Assembly: GCF_015477765.1 (NCBI RefSeq)
Contig: NZ_JADLQQ010000001.1
Span: forward strand, 744,001-808,000
Length of the DNA: 64,000 bases
Reading direction: 5' to 3'
Origin: Nocardia transvalensis
Lineage (GTDB): Bacteria > Actinomycetota > Actinomycetes > Mycobacteriales > Mycobacteriaceae
Made by a program: the position numbers and the translations under genes. Positions 12,089 through 20,809 of this stretch are shown here, piece after piece. The notes below the pieces were generated by a model. It was not told the DNA's origin. It ran no database searches and saw nothing but the letters and a program-made list of their open reading frames with translations. Numbering within the stretch: position 1 is the first letter of the stretch; the number at the start of each line of letters is the position of its first letter.

Positions 12089-12892
12089 TTATTGACGGAT
12101 TTCTGACGCAACCCGCAACCATTCGGTGAGCGCTCGAAACACCGCATAGTTCGGAACCAGGCTGACCGGCAACGACTCCAGCGGCTGCGACCGGCCCGCG
12201 ACGCGCACGCTCAGCCACCCACCGACCACCGCGATCTCCGCGACCTCCGACCACGGCACCGACTCCCGCCCGGCACCGATTTCGGTCGCGGTGAGCCAGA
12301 ACGATTCGAAGTCCACCCGCCCGTCGGCCTCGATAACCGTTCGCGCCCTGGGCAATTGCGTGTCGACGATCCCCCGCTCGATCGCCGGGCCCCACTCGTG
12401 CGGGCGTTCGATCCCACCCCGCAACACTATGGGCGTCCCCGTGGTGTCGACGATCGTATAGGTGTAGGAGATCTGCTCCGGAGCCGGGTTGTCCACCAGC
12501 CGAACGATCTTCCGCCGCACCGTGGTCGAGTCGTACCGGACGACCCGCACCTGCCCGCGATAGGAGGCCACCAGCCCGTTGTCGTACAGATCCAGCCGAC
12601 TCCCCTTGTTGCGCACGCCCACGAAACCGAGCCAGCCGAGATCGGCCAGCACCCGCAGCCCACACATCACAGCGACGGTCGCCCCGAGGATGCCCACGAT
12701 CACCGCTCCGCCGACGAATCCCGCCACGGCCGCCACCACCCCGACCGCGGTCACGGCCGCCTCGATGATCAACCGCCGCGGATTCGGCGTCACCGGTCGA
12801 TAGGTGGCCCGATGCCGTCCCAGCCGTTCCCGATCGGCGGCGGCTCCGATACCGGCGGGCAGCACGGAGTCGCGATACGCGGCCGTCGTCAT
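12089..12892 (-). CDS. Hypothetical membrane protein with two N-terminal transmembrane segments
   Basis: The predicted product is 267 residues from an ATG at 12892; a GTG at 12940 would add 16. Two adjacent hydrophobic segments (about residues 42-85, IIEAAVTAVGVVAAVAGFVGGAVIVGILGATVAVMCG, described here in parts) precede a soluble beta-rich region. Features such as LDLYDNGLVASYRGQVRVVRYDS and a WSEVAEIAV element suggest a PH-like or DUF6585-type fold. That resemblance is by eye and weak. It lies 187 bp upstream of the WXG100/CpnT-like pair on the same strand and may belong to the same ESX locus. Confidence 0.7.
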   Translation of the reverse strand: MTTAAYRDSVLPAGIGAAADRERLGRHRATYRPVTPNPRRLIIEAAVTAVGVVAAVAGFVGGAVIVGILGATVAVMCGLRVLADLGWLGFVGVRNKGSRLDLYDNGLVASYRGQVRVVRYDSTTVRRKIVRLVDNPAPEQISYTYTIVDTTGTPIVLRGGIERPHEWGPAIERGIVDTQLPRARTVIEADGRVDFESFWLTATEIGAGRESVPWSEVAEIAVVGGWLSVRVAGRSQPLESLPVSLVPNYAVFRALTEWLRVASEIRQ

Positions 12893-12991
12893 GAACGAAT
12901 GATGCCCACCCGCGGCACGGATCAATCCCCCTGTTAACACAACCCATGCGCCGGACCGCCCGCGCCATGCAAACGCCCCCGTCCGATCTCA

Positions 12992-13260
12992 CGACGGGGT
13001 GCGCGATCAAGGCCGCCTGCGCGGTCCCGGTGACCGTGCGCGAGCTGAAGGACACGTGCGCGATCCCAACGACGGGTGCGCGATCAAGGCCGCCTACGCG
13101 GTCCTAGTGACCATGCGAGCTGAACGATGGGGTGCGATCCCAACGACGGGTGCGCGATCATGGCCGCCTACGCGGTCCTAGTGACCATGCGAGCTGAACG
13201 ATGGTGCGATCTCGAGGACGGGGTGCGCGATTCGAAGGACCGGTGCGAGCGTCGAAGGCC
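12992..13260. repeat. Tandem repeat array, period about 74 bp
   Basis: Copies begin at about 12992, 13070 and 13144, with a partial fourth at about 13216; spacings are 78, 74 and 72 bp. Each unit contains two copies of a short motif, GACGGGTGCGCGATC or GATGGGGTGCGATC, plus GGCCGCCTACGCGGTCCTAG and GACCATGCGAGCTGAA. The second and third units are almost identical. Short reading frames through it are repeats of each other and do not look like genes. The array fills most of the 400-bp gap between the membrane protein gene and map. Confidence 0.8.
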
Positions 13261-13295
13261 TGGATCGCTGCGTGAGCCCGAGACGCAGGGACGTA

Positions 13296-14096
13296 TTACT
13301 CGGGCCGCGGGGTGAGAATGCGCGGCCCGTCCTCGGTGACGGCCACGGTGTGCTCCCAATGAGCGGCACGGCTGCCGTCCTCGGTCACCACGGTCCAATC
13401 GTCCTCGAGGACGCGAGTCTGGGTGGTCCCCAGCGTGAGCATCGGCTCGATCGCCAGCACCGAGCCCACCACGAGTTTCGGCCCGCGCCCGGGCGCGCCC
13501 TCATTGGCCAGGAACGGATCCATGTGCATCTGGCGGCCGATGCCGTGCCCGCCGTAGCCGTCGACGATGCCGTAGGCCCGGCCGTGTTGTTTCTCGGCGG
13601 CCCGGGTGCCCAACTCGATCGCATGCGAGACATCCGTGAGCCGGTTACCGGCCACCATCGCCTCGATCCCGGCCTCCATCGACAGCCGCGTGGCCTCGCT
13701 GAGCAGCCGGTCGGCCTCGATGAGGGTGCCGACACCGAACGTCCATGCGGAATCGCCGTGCCAGCCGTCGAGGATTGCGCCGCAGTCGATCGACACCAGA
13801 TCGCCCTCGGCAAGGATCTCGTCCTTCGACGGAATCCCGTGCACCACACGATCGTTCACCGAGGAACAGATCGAGCCCGGGAAACCGTGGTAGCCCTTGA
13901 ACGACGGCACCGCACCCGCATCCCGGATGGTCTGCTCGGCAACCTCGTCCAACTCCAGCGTCGACACACCCGGTTTGGCCGCCGCACGCACGGCCACCAA
14001 GGCCCGGCCCACGATCGCCCCGGCCGCGGCCATGGCATCGAGCTCACCGGCGGTGCGGAACGGCACCACCTTCTTGTTCTTGCGGCCGAAGACCAT
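13296..14096 (-). CDS. map: Type I methionine aminopeptidase
   Basis: The 266-residue protein carries the MetAP metal ligands in sequence: the Asp pair in [19 protein letters not shown] (about residues 100-117), His in [11 protein letters not shown], and Glu in the AIEPML segment and near [11 protein letters not shown]. It removes the initiator methionine from nascent proteins in the cytosol. It is the last gene of the second half of the spc operon, 5 bp after adk. This order, secY-adk-map, is conserved in Actinobacteria. Confidence 0.95.
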   Translation of the reverse strand: MVFGRKNKKVVPFRTAGELDAMAAAGAIVGRALVAVRAAAKPGVSTLELDEVAEQTIRDAGAVPSFKGYHGFPGSICSSVNDRVVHGIPSKDEILAEGDLVSIDCGAILDGWHGDSAWTFGVGTLIEADRLLSEATRLSMEAGIEAMVAGNRLTDVSHAIELGTRAAEKQHGRAYGIVDGYGGHGIGRQMHMDPFLANEGAPGRGPKLVVGSVLAIEPMLTLGTTQTRVLEDDWTVVTEDGSRAAHWEHTVAVTEDGPRILTPRPE

Positions 14097-14101
14097 CCGC
14101 G

Positions 14102-14647
14102 TCAGTGGCCCAGCGCCCGGCGGATGCGGTCGTTGACCTCCTCGACCGAACCGACGCCGTCCACCGATACGACGGTGCCGTCGTAGTACTCGAGCAGCGG
14201 CTCGGTCTCGTCGCGGTAGACGCGCAACCGGTTGCGAATCACACTCTCGTTGTCGTCCTCGCGACCGCGCGCGAGCATCCGCTCCACCACGACGTCCTCG
14301 GGCACCACGAGGCTCACGACCGCGTTCAGCTCGCGGTCGGACTCCTTCAGCATCTTCTCGAGCGCCTCGGCCTGATCGACGGTGCGCGGGTAGCCGTCGA
14401 GTACGAAGCCCTTCACCGCATCCGGCTCGGCGATGCGCGACTCCACCATGCGGTTGGTCACGTCGCTGGGCACCAGATTGCCGGCGTCCAGGTACTTCTG
14501 TGCCTCCCGACCCAGCGGCGTCTGCTGGGAGATGTTGGCACGGAAGAGATTCCCCGTGCTGATGTGCGGGACACCGAGCTTGTCCGCCAGCAGTTCGGCC
14601 TGCGTGCCTTTGCCGGCACCCGGCGGTCCGAGCAGTACGAGTCTCAC
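14102..14647 (-). CDS. adk: Adenylate kinase
   Basis: The 181-residue protein has the P-loop [10 protein letters not shown] at residues 7-16, the AMP-binding segment with [10 protein letters not shown], and the DGYPRT motif. The LID is the short form without zinc cysteines, usual in Actinobacteria. It interconverts ATP, AMP and ADP. The start is a GTG that overlaps the secY stop (GTGA), so translation is coupled. Confidence 0.96.
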   Translation of the reverse strand: MRLVLLGPPGAGKGTQAELLADKLGVPHISTGNLFRANISQQTPLGREAQKYLDAGNLVPSDVTNRMVESRIAEPDAVKGFVLDGYPRTVDQAEALEKMLKESDRELNAVVSLVVPEDVVVERMLARGREDDNESVIRNRLRVYRDETEPLLEYYDGTVVSVDGVGSVEEVNDRIRRALGH

Positions 14648-15963
14648 TTGAGGAACCCTTCGTAATTTCTGTTCATCAATTGGCTCTCGATCTGTTTGAC
14701 CGTATCGAGGCCGACGCTCACGATAATCAGCACCGAAGTACCGGCGAACGCCAAGTTCTGCGCATTACCGGTGGCGCCGAAGTGCAGCAGCAGGTTCGGC
14801 AGCACGGCCACGGCACCGAGGTAGAGCGAACCGGGGAGGGTGATTCGGCTCAGTACATAGTTCAGATAATCGGCGGTCGGCTTACCGGGACGATACCCGG
14901 GAATGAAGCCGCCGAACTTCTTCATCTCGTCCGCGCGTTCCTCCGGGTTGAAGGTGATCGCGACGTAGAAGTAGGTGAAGAAGATGATCAGCAGGAAGTA
15001 GACCACCATGTACGTGGGATTGGCCGGGTTCACCAGGTATTTCTCGATGAACGTCTGCCACCAGCTGCCGCCGCCCGCCTGCGACCCGGTCAATTGGACG
15101 ACCAGATTCGGCAGATACAGCAGCGAGGACGCGAAGATCACCGGGATCACACCGGCCTGGTTCACCTTCAACGGCAGATAGGTGGACGAGCCGCCGTACA
15201 TCTTGCGGCCCACAACGCGTTTGGCGTACTGCACCGGAATCCGGCGCTGGCCCTGTTCGACGAACGTGACGACGACGATGACCGCGAATGCCGCGACGCA
15301 CACCAGGCCGAAGATCAAGCCGCCCTTGCTGTCCAGGATCTGCTTGCCCTGCGACGGGATGTGGGATGCGATACCGGCGAAGATCAGCAGCGACATGCCG
15401 TTACCGATGCCGCGCTCGGTGATCTGCTCACCGAACCACATCACCAGGGCGGCGCCGGCGGTCATCACCAGCACGATGATGATCATGCCGAAAATGCTGG
15501 TGTCGGCCAGGATGTCCTGCGGGCAGCCCTGCAGCAGCTGTTTGCGGGCGGCGAGCGCCACGAGACCGGTGGCCTGCAGGATCGCCAGCGCGATCGACAG
15601 GTACCGGGTGTACTGCGTCATTTTGCTCTGGCCGGACTGCCCTTCCTTGCGCAGTTCCTCGAAGCGCGGAATGACGACCGTGAGCAACTGAATGATGATG
15701 CTCGCGGTGATGTAGGGCATGATGCCGATCGCGAATACCGACAGCTGCAGCAATGCGCCGCCGGAGAACAGGTTGATCAGCTGGTAGATACTGCCCGAAT
15801 CACCGCCGGAGACGATGTCGATGCACTCCCGGATCGCCTTGTAGTCGACACCGGGCGACGGCAGCGAGGCACCGACGCGGTACAGCAGGATGAGGCCCAG
15901 CGTGAAGAGAATCTTCCGCCGTAAGTCCGGGGTCCGGAAAGCCGACACGAAGGCGGAAAGCAC
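14644..15963 (-). CDS. secY: Preprotein translocase subunit SecY
   Basis: The 439-residue protein has ten hydrophobic segments. It begins [21 protein letters not shown], and contains the plug-region text [20 protein letters not shown] and the cytoplasmic-loop signature near [16 protein letters not shown]. It is the channel of the Sec translocon with SecE and SecG. It starts with GTG after AGGAGG. A 118-bp gap separates it from rplO. Confidence 0.97.
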   Translation of the reverse strand: MLSAFVSAFRTPDLRRKILFTLGLILLYRVGASLPSPGVDYKAIRECIDIVSGGDSGSIYQLINLFSGGALLQLSVFAIGIMPYITASIIIQLLTVVIPRFEELRKEGQSGQSKMTQYTRYLSIALAILQATGLVALAARKQLLQGCPQDILADTSIFGMIIIVLVMTAGAALVMWFGEQITERGIGNGMSLLIFAGIASHIPSQGKQILDSKGGLIFGLVCVAAFAVIVVVTFVEQGQRRIPVQYAKRVVGRKMYGGSSTYLPLKVNQAGVIPVIFASSLLYLPNLVVQLTGSQAGGGSWWQTFIEKYLVNPANPTYMVVYFLLIIFFTYFYVAITFNPEERADEMKKFGGFIPGYRPGKPTADYLNYVLSRITLPGSLYLGAVAVLPNLLLHFGATGNAQNLAFAGTSVLIIVSVGLDTVKQIESQLMNRNYEGFLK

Positions 15964-16081
15964 AGATCCTCCTGGCTAACGACATGGGGTCGAGTAGACG
16001 CGGGCAGACAACAATTGAACTCTAACAGCGACGCCGGACGGGCTCTCACCCGTCCGGCGATCACTGTGTCGAACAATCCCG

Positions 16082-16525
16082 TCAGCCCAGCTCGGTGGCC
16101 GAACCACCGGCTGCGGTGATCTTCTCCTTGGCGGCAGCGGAGAACTTGTCGGCGCTAACCTGAACGGCCACACCGATTTCCCCGTCGGCCAGCACCTTCA
16201 CGAGCTGGTTCTTGCGTACCGCACCGGCCGCCACCAGCTCGTCCTTGCCGACGGTGCCGCCCTGCGGGAACAGCCGAGCGATATCGCCCACATTCACGAC
16301 CTGGTACTCGACGCGGAAGGGGTTGGTGAAACCCTTCAGCTTCGGCAGCCGCATGTGGATCGGCATCTGGCCACCCTCGAAGCGGGCGGGCACGTTCTTG
16401 CGGGCCTTCGTACCCTTGGTACCGCGGCCCGCGGTCTTGCCCTTGGAGCCCTCACCGCGACCCACGCGGGTCTTCTCGGTCTTCGAGCCCGGGGCCGGAC
16501 GCAGGTGATGCAACTTGATGGTCAT
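16082..16525 (-). CDS. rplO: 50S ribosomal protein L15
   Basis: The 147-residue protein has the L15 N-terminus ([38 protein letters not shown], seen in parts) and the [16 protein letters not shown] motif. It binds 23S rRNA in the large subunit. Its ATG overlaps the rpmD stop by four bases. Confidence 0.97.
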   Translation of the reverse strand: MTIKLHHLRPAPGSKTEKTRVGRGEGSKGKTAGRGTKGTKARKNVPARFEGGQMPIHMRLPKLKGFTNPFRVEYQVVNVGDIARLFPQGGTVGKDELVAAGAVRKNQLVKVLADGEIGVAVQVSADKFSAAAKEKITAAGGSATELG

Positions 16526-16707
16526 GCGTTGACCTCCTCAACGGTAACGAGGTGGCGCACGACGTTGATCAGCCCGCGGTTCTGGGCGTTGTCCTCGCGG
16601 ACCACGGACTTGCGGATGCCCCGCAGGCCGAGGGTGCGAAGCGACTCCCGCTGATTCTTCTTGGCGCCGATCGTGGACTTGATCTGGGTCACCTTCAGCT
16701 GTGCCAT
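16522..16707 (-). CDS. rpmD: 50S ribosomal protein L30
   Basis: The 61-residue protein [20 protein letters not shown]... with the [15 protein letters not shown] motif is standard bacterial L30. The ATG at 16707 lies one base beyond the rpsE stop, and its own stop overlaps the rplO start (ATGA). Confidence 0.96.
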   Translation of the reverse strand: MAQLKVTQIKSTIGAKKNQRESLRTLGLRGIRKSVVREDNAQNRGLINVVRHLVTVEEVNA

Positions 16708-16708
16708 G

Positions 16709-17341
16709 TCAGACTCCCTGTCCCGCGCGCGCACGCAGCATGCCCGCAGGAGCGACGTCCTCGATCGGCAGACCGCGGCGAGCGGCCACCTCCTCCGGAC
16801 GCTGCAGCTGCTTGAGGGCGGCCACGGTCGCGTGCACAACATTGATGGCGTTGTCGCTACCGAGCGACTTGGCCAGGATGTCGTGGATACCGGCGCACTC
16901 CAGCACGGCGCGCGCGGCACCACCGGCGATCACACCGGTACCCGGCGAGGCCGGGCGCAGCATGACCACACCGGCCGCCGCCTCACCCTGCACCGGGTGG
17001 GTGACGGTGGAGCCGATCATCGGGACGCGGAAGAAGTTCTTGCGAGCCTCCTCGACGCCCTTCTGGATGGCCGCGGGAACTTCCTTGGCCTTGCCGTAGC
17101 CGACGCCGACCAGGCCGTTGCCGTCGCCCACGATCACCAGGGCGGTGAAGCTGAAGCGCCGACCACCCTTGACGACCTTGGACACGCGGTTGATCGCGAC
17201 AACGCGCTCGAGCTGGTTCTTCTCGGCCTGCGACTGCTCACGACGATCGTCGCGGCGGCCGCGACGCTCCTGGCGGCCGTCGCCGCTTCCGTTCTGCCCG
17301 GCGGGTCCGTTTCCGCCGTCACGCCGCTGACGTCCCGGCAT
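16709..17341 (-). CDS. rpsE: 30S ribosomal protein S5
   Basis: The 210-residue protein has a Gly/Arg/Asp-rich N-terminal extension of about 40 residues, common in Actinobacteria. The S5 core then includes [21 protein letters not shown] and [17 protein letters not shown]. The C-terminal domain carries the nucleotide-free fold near [13 protein letters not shown]. It acts in decoding fidelity in the small subunit. Confidence 0.97.
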   Translation of the reverse strand: MPGRQRRDGGNGPAGQNGSGDGRQERRGRRDDRREQSQAEKNQLERVVAINRVSKVVKGGRRFSFTALVIVGDGNGLVGVGYGKAKEVPAAIQKGVEEARKNFFRVPMIGSTVTHPVQGEAAAGVVMLRPASPGTGVIAGGAARAVLECAGIHDILAKSLGSDNAINVVHATVAALKQLQRPEEVAARRGLPIEDVAPAGMLRARAGQGV

Positions 17342-17378
17342 CAGACGTTCCTTCCGTTCATACGCATGGTGATGGTCA

Positions 17379-17786
17379 TCAGAACTTCAACCCGCCTTCC
17401 CGAGCGGCGTCCGCCAGGGCGGCGATGCGGCCGTGGTAGTCGTGGCCACCGCGGTCGAACACCACGGCCTCCACGCCGACGGCCTTGGCGCGGGCGGCGA
17501 TCAGCTCGCCCACCTTCTTGCCCTTGGCGGTCTTGTCGCCCTCGACGGCCCGGACATCGGGCTCGACCGAGGAGGCGGCGGCAATGGTCTTGCCGACCGA
17601 GTCGTCGACCAGCTGGACGTGCAGGTGCCGCGCGGAGCGGAACACGACCAGACGCGGACGCTCGGCGGTGCCGACGACCTTCTTGCGCAGACGGAAGTGA
17701 CGACGGGTCTTGGCAACACGACGCCGAGTCGACACGTCCTTGCCGAGCGGCTTGCGCGCGGCCTTCTGAGTTTCGGTTTGTGCCAT
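17379..17786 (-). CDS. rplR: 50S ribosomal protein L18
   Basis: The 135-residue protein carries the L18 motifs [34 protein letters not shown] and [20 protein letters not shown]. It binds 5S rRNA. It lies between rplF (3-bp gap) and rpsE (37-bp gap) on the minus strand. Confidence 0.97.
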   Translation of the reverse strand: MAQTETQKAARKPLGKDVSTRRRVAKTRRHFRLRKKVVGTAERPRLVVFRSARHLHVQLVDDSVGKTIAAASSVEPDVRAVEGDKTAKGKKVGELIAARAKAVGVEAVVFDRGGHDYHGRIAALADAAREGGLKF

Positions 17787-17789
17787 GGC

Positions 17790-18329
17790 TTACTTACCCG
17801 TCTTTCCGACCTTGCGGCGAACGACTTCGCCTTCGTACCGGATGCCCTTGCCCTTGTACGGATCGGGCTTGCGCAGGCCGTGGATGACCGCGGCGATCTG
17901 GCCGACCTTCTGCTTGTCGATGCCCGACACCGAGAACTTGGTGGGGGTCTCGACCTTGAAGGTGATGCCCTCGGGGGCCTCGACCGGCACCGGGTGGCTG
18001 TAGCCGAGCGCGAACTCGAGGTTCGAGCCCTTCTGCTGCACGCGGTAACCGACGCCGAAGATTTCCATCTTCTTCTCGTAGCCCGAGGTCACGCCGGTGA
18101 TCATGTTGGCGATCAGGGTCCGGGTCAGCCCGTGCAGCGAGCGGTTGCGGCGTTCGTCATCGGGCCGGATGACCTCGATGGCGCCGTCCTCGCCCTTGGC
18201 GACGGTGATCGGCTCGGCCACGACGTGCGACAGGGTGCCCTTGGAACCCTTCACCGTGACGTGCTGACCGTCGATGGTCACCTCGACACCGGTGGGAACC
18301 GGGATCGGCTTCTTGCCGATACGCGACAT
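17790..18329 (-). CDS. rplF: 50S ribosomal protein L6
   Basis: The 179-residue protein begins [19 protein letters not shown] and ends with the L6 signature [19 protein letters not shown]. It has two repeated L6 domains and binds 23S rRNA near the GTPase centre. It sits 15 bp downstream of rpsH. Confidence 0.97.
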   Translation of the reverse strand: MSRIGKKPIPVPTGVEVTIDGQHVTVKGSKGTLSHVVAEPITVAKGEDGAIEVIRPDDERRNRSLHGLTRTLIANMITGVTSGYEKKMEIFGVGYRVQQKGSNLEFALGYSHPVPVEAPEGITFKVETPTKFSVSGIDKQKVGQIAAVIHGLRKPDPYKGKGIRYEGEVVRRKVGKTGK

Positions 18330-18344
18330 TGTCCCTACCTCCCT

Positions 18345-18743
18345 TTACCAGACGTAGGCGAGGACTTCCCCGCCTACACCGTGCTGCTTGGCCTGACGGT
18401 CGGTGAGCAGGCCCTGAGACGTGGAGATGATCGCCACGCCGAGGCCGCCCAGCACCTTGGGCAGGTTGGTGGATTTCGCGTACACCCGCAGACCGGGCTT
18501 GGACACCCGGCGCACACCGGCGAGCGACCGCTCGCGGCTGGGGCCGTACTTCAGGTCGACGATCAGGGTCTTGCCGACCTGCGCGTCCTCGACGCGGTAG
18601 TCGGCGATGTAGCCCTCACGCTTCAAGATCTCGGCGATGTTCGCCTTGAGCTTGGAGTGCGGCGCCTTCACCTGATCGTGGTACGCCGAGTTGGCGTTGC
18701 GCAGACGGGTCAGAAAGTCTGCGATCGGATCAGTCATGGTCAT
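18345..18743 (-). CDS. rpsH: 30S ribosomal protein S8
   Basis: The 132-residue protein begins [18 protein letters not shown] and has the C-terminal [14 protein letters not shown] and GGEVLAYVW typical of S8. It binds 16S rRNA and in many bacteria represses the spc operon. Here it is the first gene of its transcript, with a promoter about 170 bp upstream. In most bacteria it directly follows rpsN; here rpsN is about 8.9 kb away. Confidence 0.96.
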   Translation of the reverse strand: MTMTDPIADFLTRLRNANSAYHDQVKAPHSKLKANIAEILKREGYIADYRVEDAQVGKTLIVDLKYGPSRERSLAGVRRVSKPGLRVYAKSTNLPKVLGGLGVAIISTSQGLLTDRQAKQHGVGGEVLAYVW

Positions 18744-18914
18744 GCTTGACCGCTCACCTTTCTCGCCGCGGTTCCCATACAGCACCCACACGTCTTTCGA
18801 CATGCTGATGGTGGGCCTACAGCAATTCGGCTGGTCCAGACGGCTTTGGCCGCCCGGTTGAGTGCGTGTGACCGGAGAGTCGTGCAGGCACAGACCTCCC
18901 CAGGCAACCGCTCT

Positions 18915-18942
18915 AGTGTAGAGGGGGAGGTCAGCTGGGCAA
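18915..18942 (-). promoter_or_regulatory. Probable promoter of the rpsH-map transcript
   Basis: Read on the minus strand, TTGCCC (18942-18937) and TACACT (18920-18915) are separated by 16 bp. The following leader contains GGTTGCCTG and a GC-rich stretch resembling the leader downstream of the rplN promoter at 29243-29271. The 233-bp gap between rpsH and the TetR gene holds this promoter and no gene that I can support. Confidence 0.6.
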
Positions 18943-18975
18943 AATCGGGGGTGGGATGGGGGTGGCCACAGGTGG

Positions 18976-19641
18976 TCACTCCGCCCGATAGACCCTCTCC
19001 AGGCCATCGAGGATCAGATCCAGGCCGTAGTCGAATTCGGCGCCGTACGAGTAGCCCGGCCGCAGGACGAGCTCGGTGATCATTTCGGTCATATAGGGGA
19101 ATTCGCCGGCGGGCAGATTCGGGACGATGCCGGCGGCCACCTCCTCGAGCCCGGCCGCGTCGGCGAAGGGCAGGTTGGCTTCCTGCTGGACGAAACCGTA
19201 GATGTAGCTGTCGAGCACCGAGAAGGCGTGTGCGGCCATGCGCAGCGAGAACCCCGCCGTGCGGAGGGTGGCCAGCATCCATTCGTGATGGCGCAGCGTG
19301 GCCGGGCCCGGATCGGCGCGCGAATCCATGAGGGCGATTGCCCAGGGGTGCCGGATCAGCACCGCGCGCAGGGAGACGGCGCGCTGCCGCATGGCGGTAC
19401 GCCAATCGAAAGACTCTGCGGGCGTGTCTATTTCGGCGAAGACGGCGTCGACCATGCCGTCGAGGATGTCGTCCTTGTTGCGGACGTGGTGGTAGAGCGA
19501 CATGGCCTCGACGCCGAGGCGCTCGGCCAGTGCGCGCATCGTGAGCGCGGAAACGCCCTTTTCGTCGGCAAGCTCGACGGCCACCGCAAGCACCCGATCC
19601 CTGGTCAGCGGCGCCTTGACCGCCGTCCGTCGCTGTGCCAT
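18976..19641 (-). CDS. TetR family transcriptional regulator
   Basis: The 221-residue protein has a TetR HTH at about residues 13-58 ([24 protein letters not shown], then [23 protein letters not shown]). The C-terminal ligand domain is of the TetR_C type ([25 protein letters not shown]). The ATG at 19641 follows GGAGGAATGG. It is divergent from an NAD(P)-binding protein gene, with two palindromes between them, and probably represses both. The gene lies in the segment that separates rpsN from rpsH. Confidence 0.9.
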   Translation of the reverse strand: MAQRRTAVKAPLTRDRVLAVAVELADEKGVSALTMRALAERLGVEAMSLYHHVRNKDDILDGMVDAVFAEIDTPAESFDWRTAMRQRAVSLRAVLIRHPWAIALMDSRADPGPATLRHHEWMLATLRTAGFSLRMAAHAFSVLDSYIYGFVQQEANLPFADAAGLEEVAAGIVPNLPAGEFPYMTEMITELVLRPGYSYGAEFDYGLDLILDGLERVYRAE

Positions 19642-19668
19642 CCATTCCTCCGTTCCGTCATTGACAAG

Positions 19669-19700
19669 CTTACTAAGTAAGGTAGCCTTACAACGTAAGG
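19669..19700. promoter_or_regulatory. Two tandem palindromic operators for the TetR regulator
   Basis: CTTAC-TAA-GTAAG (19669-19681) and CCTTAC-AAC-GTAAGG (19686-19700) are perfect dyads with the same half-site and centres about 18 bp apart. They sit between the divergent TetR and oxidoreductase-like genes, as expected for cooperative TetR dimers. Confidence 0.7.
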
Positions 19701-19728
19701 CACCGTGATTCCCACGGAACCGCTGTGA

Positions 19729-20475
19729 ATGAAAGAGAAATCGATGGCTCCGACCTCAGATCCCGAGCGGAAACGACCGAGAGTGTGCATCGTCGGCGCC
19801 TCCGGCAAGCTCGGCCGCTACATGGTCCGCCACGCCCTCGACCGCGGCTACGACGTGATCGGCGTCTGCCGAGACCGCAGCGTCCACAAACTCGCCGACG
19901 TCGCCGACCGCATCACGATCATCCCCGGCTACACCGACGACCGAGCCGTCATCCAACGCGCCGTCACCGACTGCGACGAAGTCCTCACCGTCCTGGCCCC
20001 CTGGGGCATGCGCCACTACTCCTCCGGCACCGCCCAGGCAGTCCTCGACCACGCCCCCGCACACGCCCGCCTGATCTTCTCCTGCGGCTGGCACATCACT
20101 TACGACGGCAAGGACACCTACTCCCGCCGCTTCCTGACAACAGTCAAGCTGGTGACCTGGGCCGCCAAACTAACCCGCCTCGTCGAAATCGACGACCAGG
20201 TCGAAGCCTGCCGCCGCATCTTCGCCAGCGATACGCGGTGGACGGTGGTGCGAGGAAGCGACTTGGAAGAAGGTGAAAGCCAAGGCCTTCCGGTGTGGAG
20301 CGAACATGTCGGGGACGCGATTCTGGCTTCCAACCGAACTCGGCGCGTGGATTTTGCCTTGTTCATGGTCGAAGCCCTACGCAACGACACACTGGTGCAC
20401 AAGGCCCCCGCCATCGTCGGCTGCCAGACGCCCTCGGCCTTGGCCGACGCCAGTGGGAGTGAAACCTTCAGATGA
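19729..20475 (+). CDS. NAD(P)-binding, NmrA/atypical SDR-like protein
   Basis: The 248-residue protein has an N-terminal Rossmann glycine motif (VCIVGASGKLGRYMVRHAL, about residues 19-37). It then shows the pattern of NmrA-like atypical short-chain dehydrogenases: YTDDRAVIQRAV, RLIFSCGWHITY and TRWTVVRGSDL. The substrate is unknown. An alternative ATG at 19744 has a better AAAGAG site and would shorten it by five residues. It is divergent from the TetR gene behind two palindromes and is probably its target. Confidence 0.82.
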   Translation: MKEKSMAPTSDPERKRPRVCIVGASGKLGRYMVRHALDRGYDVIGVCRDRSVHKLADVADRITIIPGYTDDRAVIQRAVTDCDEVLTVLAPWGMRHYSSGTAQAVLDHAPAHARLIFSCGWHITYDGKDTYSRRFLTTVKLVTWAAKLTRLVEIDDQVEACRRIFASDTRWTVVRGSDLEEGESQGLPVWSEHVGDAILASNRTRRVDFALFMVEALRNDTLVHKAPAIVGCQTPSALADASGSETFR

Positions 20476-20504
20476 CCCCGATGCGCACGGGCGCATTCGG
20501 GATT

Positions 20505-20801
20505 TCAGTCACCACTAAACCAGAGGTAGCCGTTCAACCGGATTGCCTGCTCGGCTGCTGCGCGTAGTTCGGCGATCATTTCCTCCTCCTGGTCGTCCTT
20601 TGGCGACATGCCCGCCAGTTCCTCCAGGAAGAATGTGAGTTGATACGAATTGAACATCGTATCGGCGTACTTGTGTATACCTCTCATCATTGACCCCACG
20701 GGGGCATCCAACACAGAATCAGAAAGCGCCTGCGCAACAGACCCTGAAATGGAATCTACCTCTTTGTGATTCATATTCTGCACTATGACTGCGATGCCCA
20801 A
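20505..20801 (-). CDS. Putative immunity protein for the adjacent polymorphic toxin
   Basis: The 98-residue acidic helical protein is not recognised. It has FNSYQLTFFLEELAGMSPKDDQEEEM and ends RLNGYLWFSGD. It directly follows a WXG100-associated toxin gene. An AGGAGG overlapping the toxin stop lies 4 bp before a TTG at 20801; an ATG at 20774 would give an 89-residue version. The region is visibly more AT-rich than its neighbours, as is usual for toxin-tip and immunity pairs. The immunity role is inferred from position only. Confidence 0.6.
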   Translation of the reverse strand: MGIAVIVQNMNHKEVDSISGSVAQALSDSVLDAPVGSMMRGIHKYADTMFNSYQLTFFLEELAGMSPKDDQEEEMIAELRAAAEQAIRLNGYLWFSGD

Positions 20802-20809
20802 GGATCCTC

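Noticed and set aside
12992..13260. Tandem repeats considered as a CRISPR array
   Set aside because: Units are contiguous and nearly identical over the full 74 bp, with no unique spacers and no cas genes.
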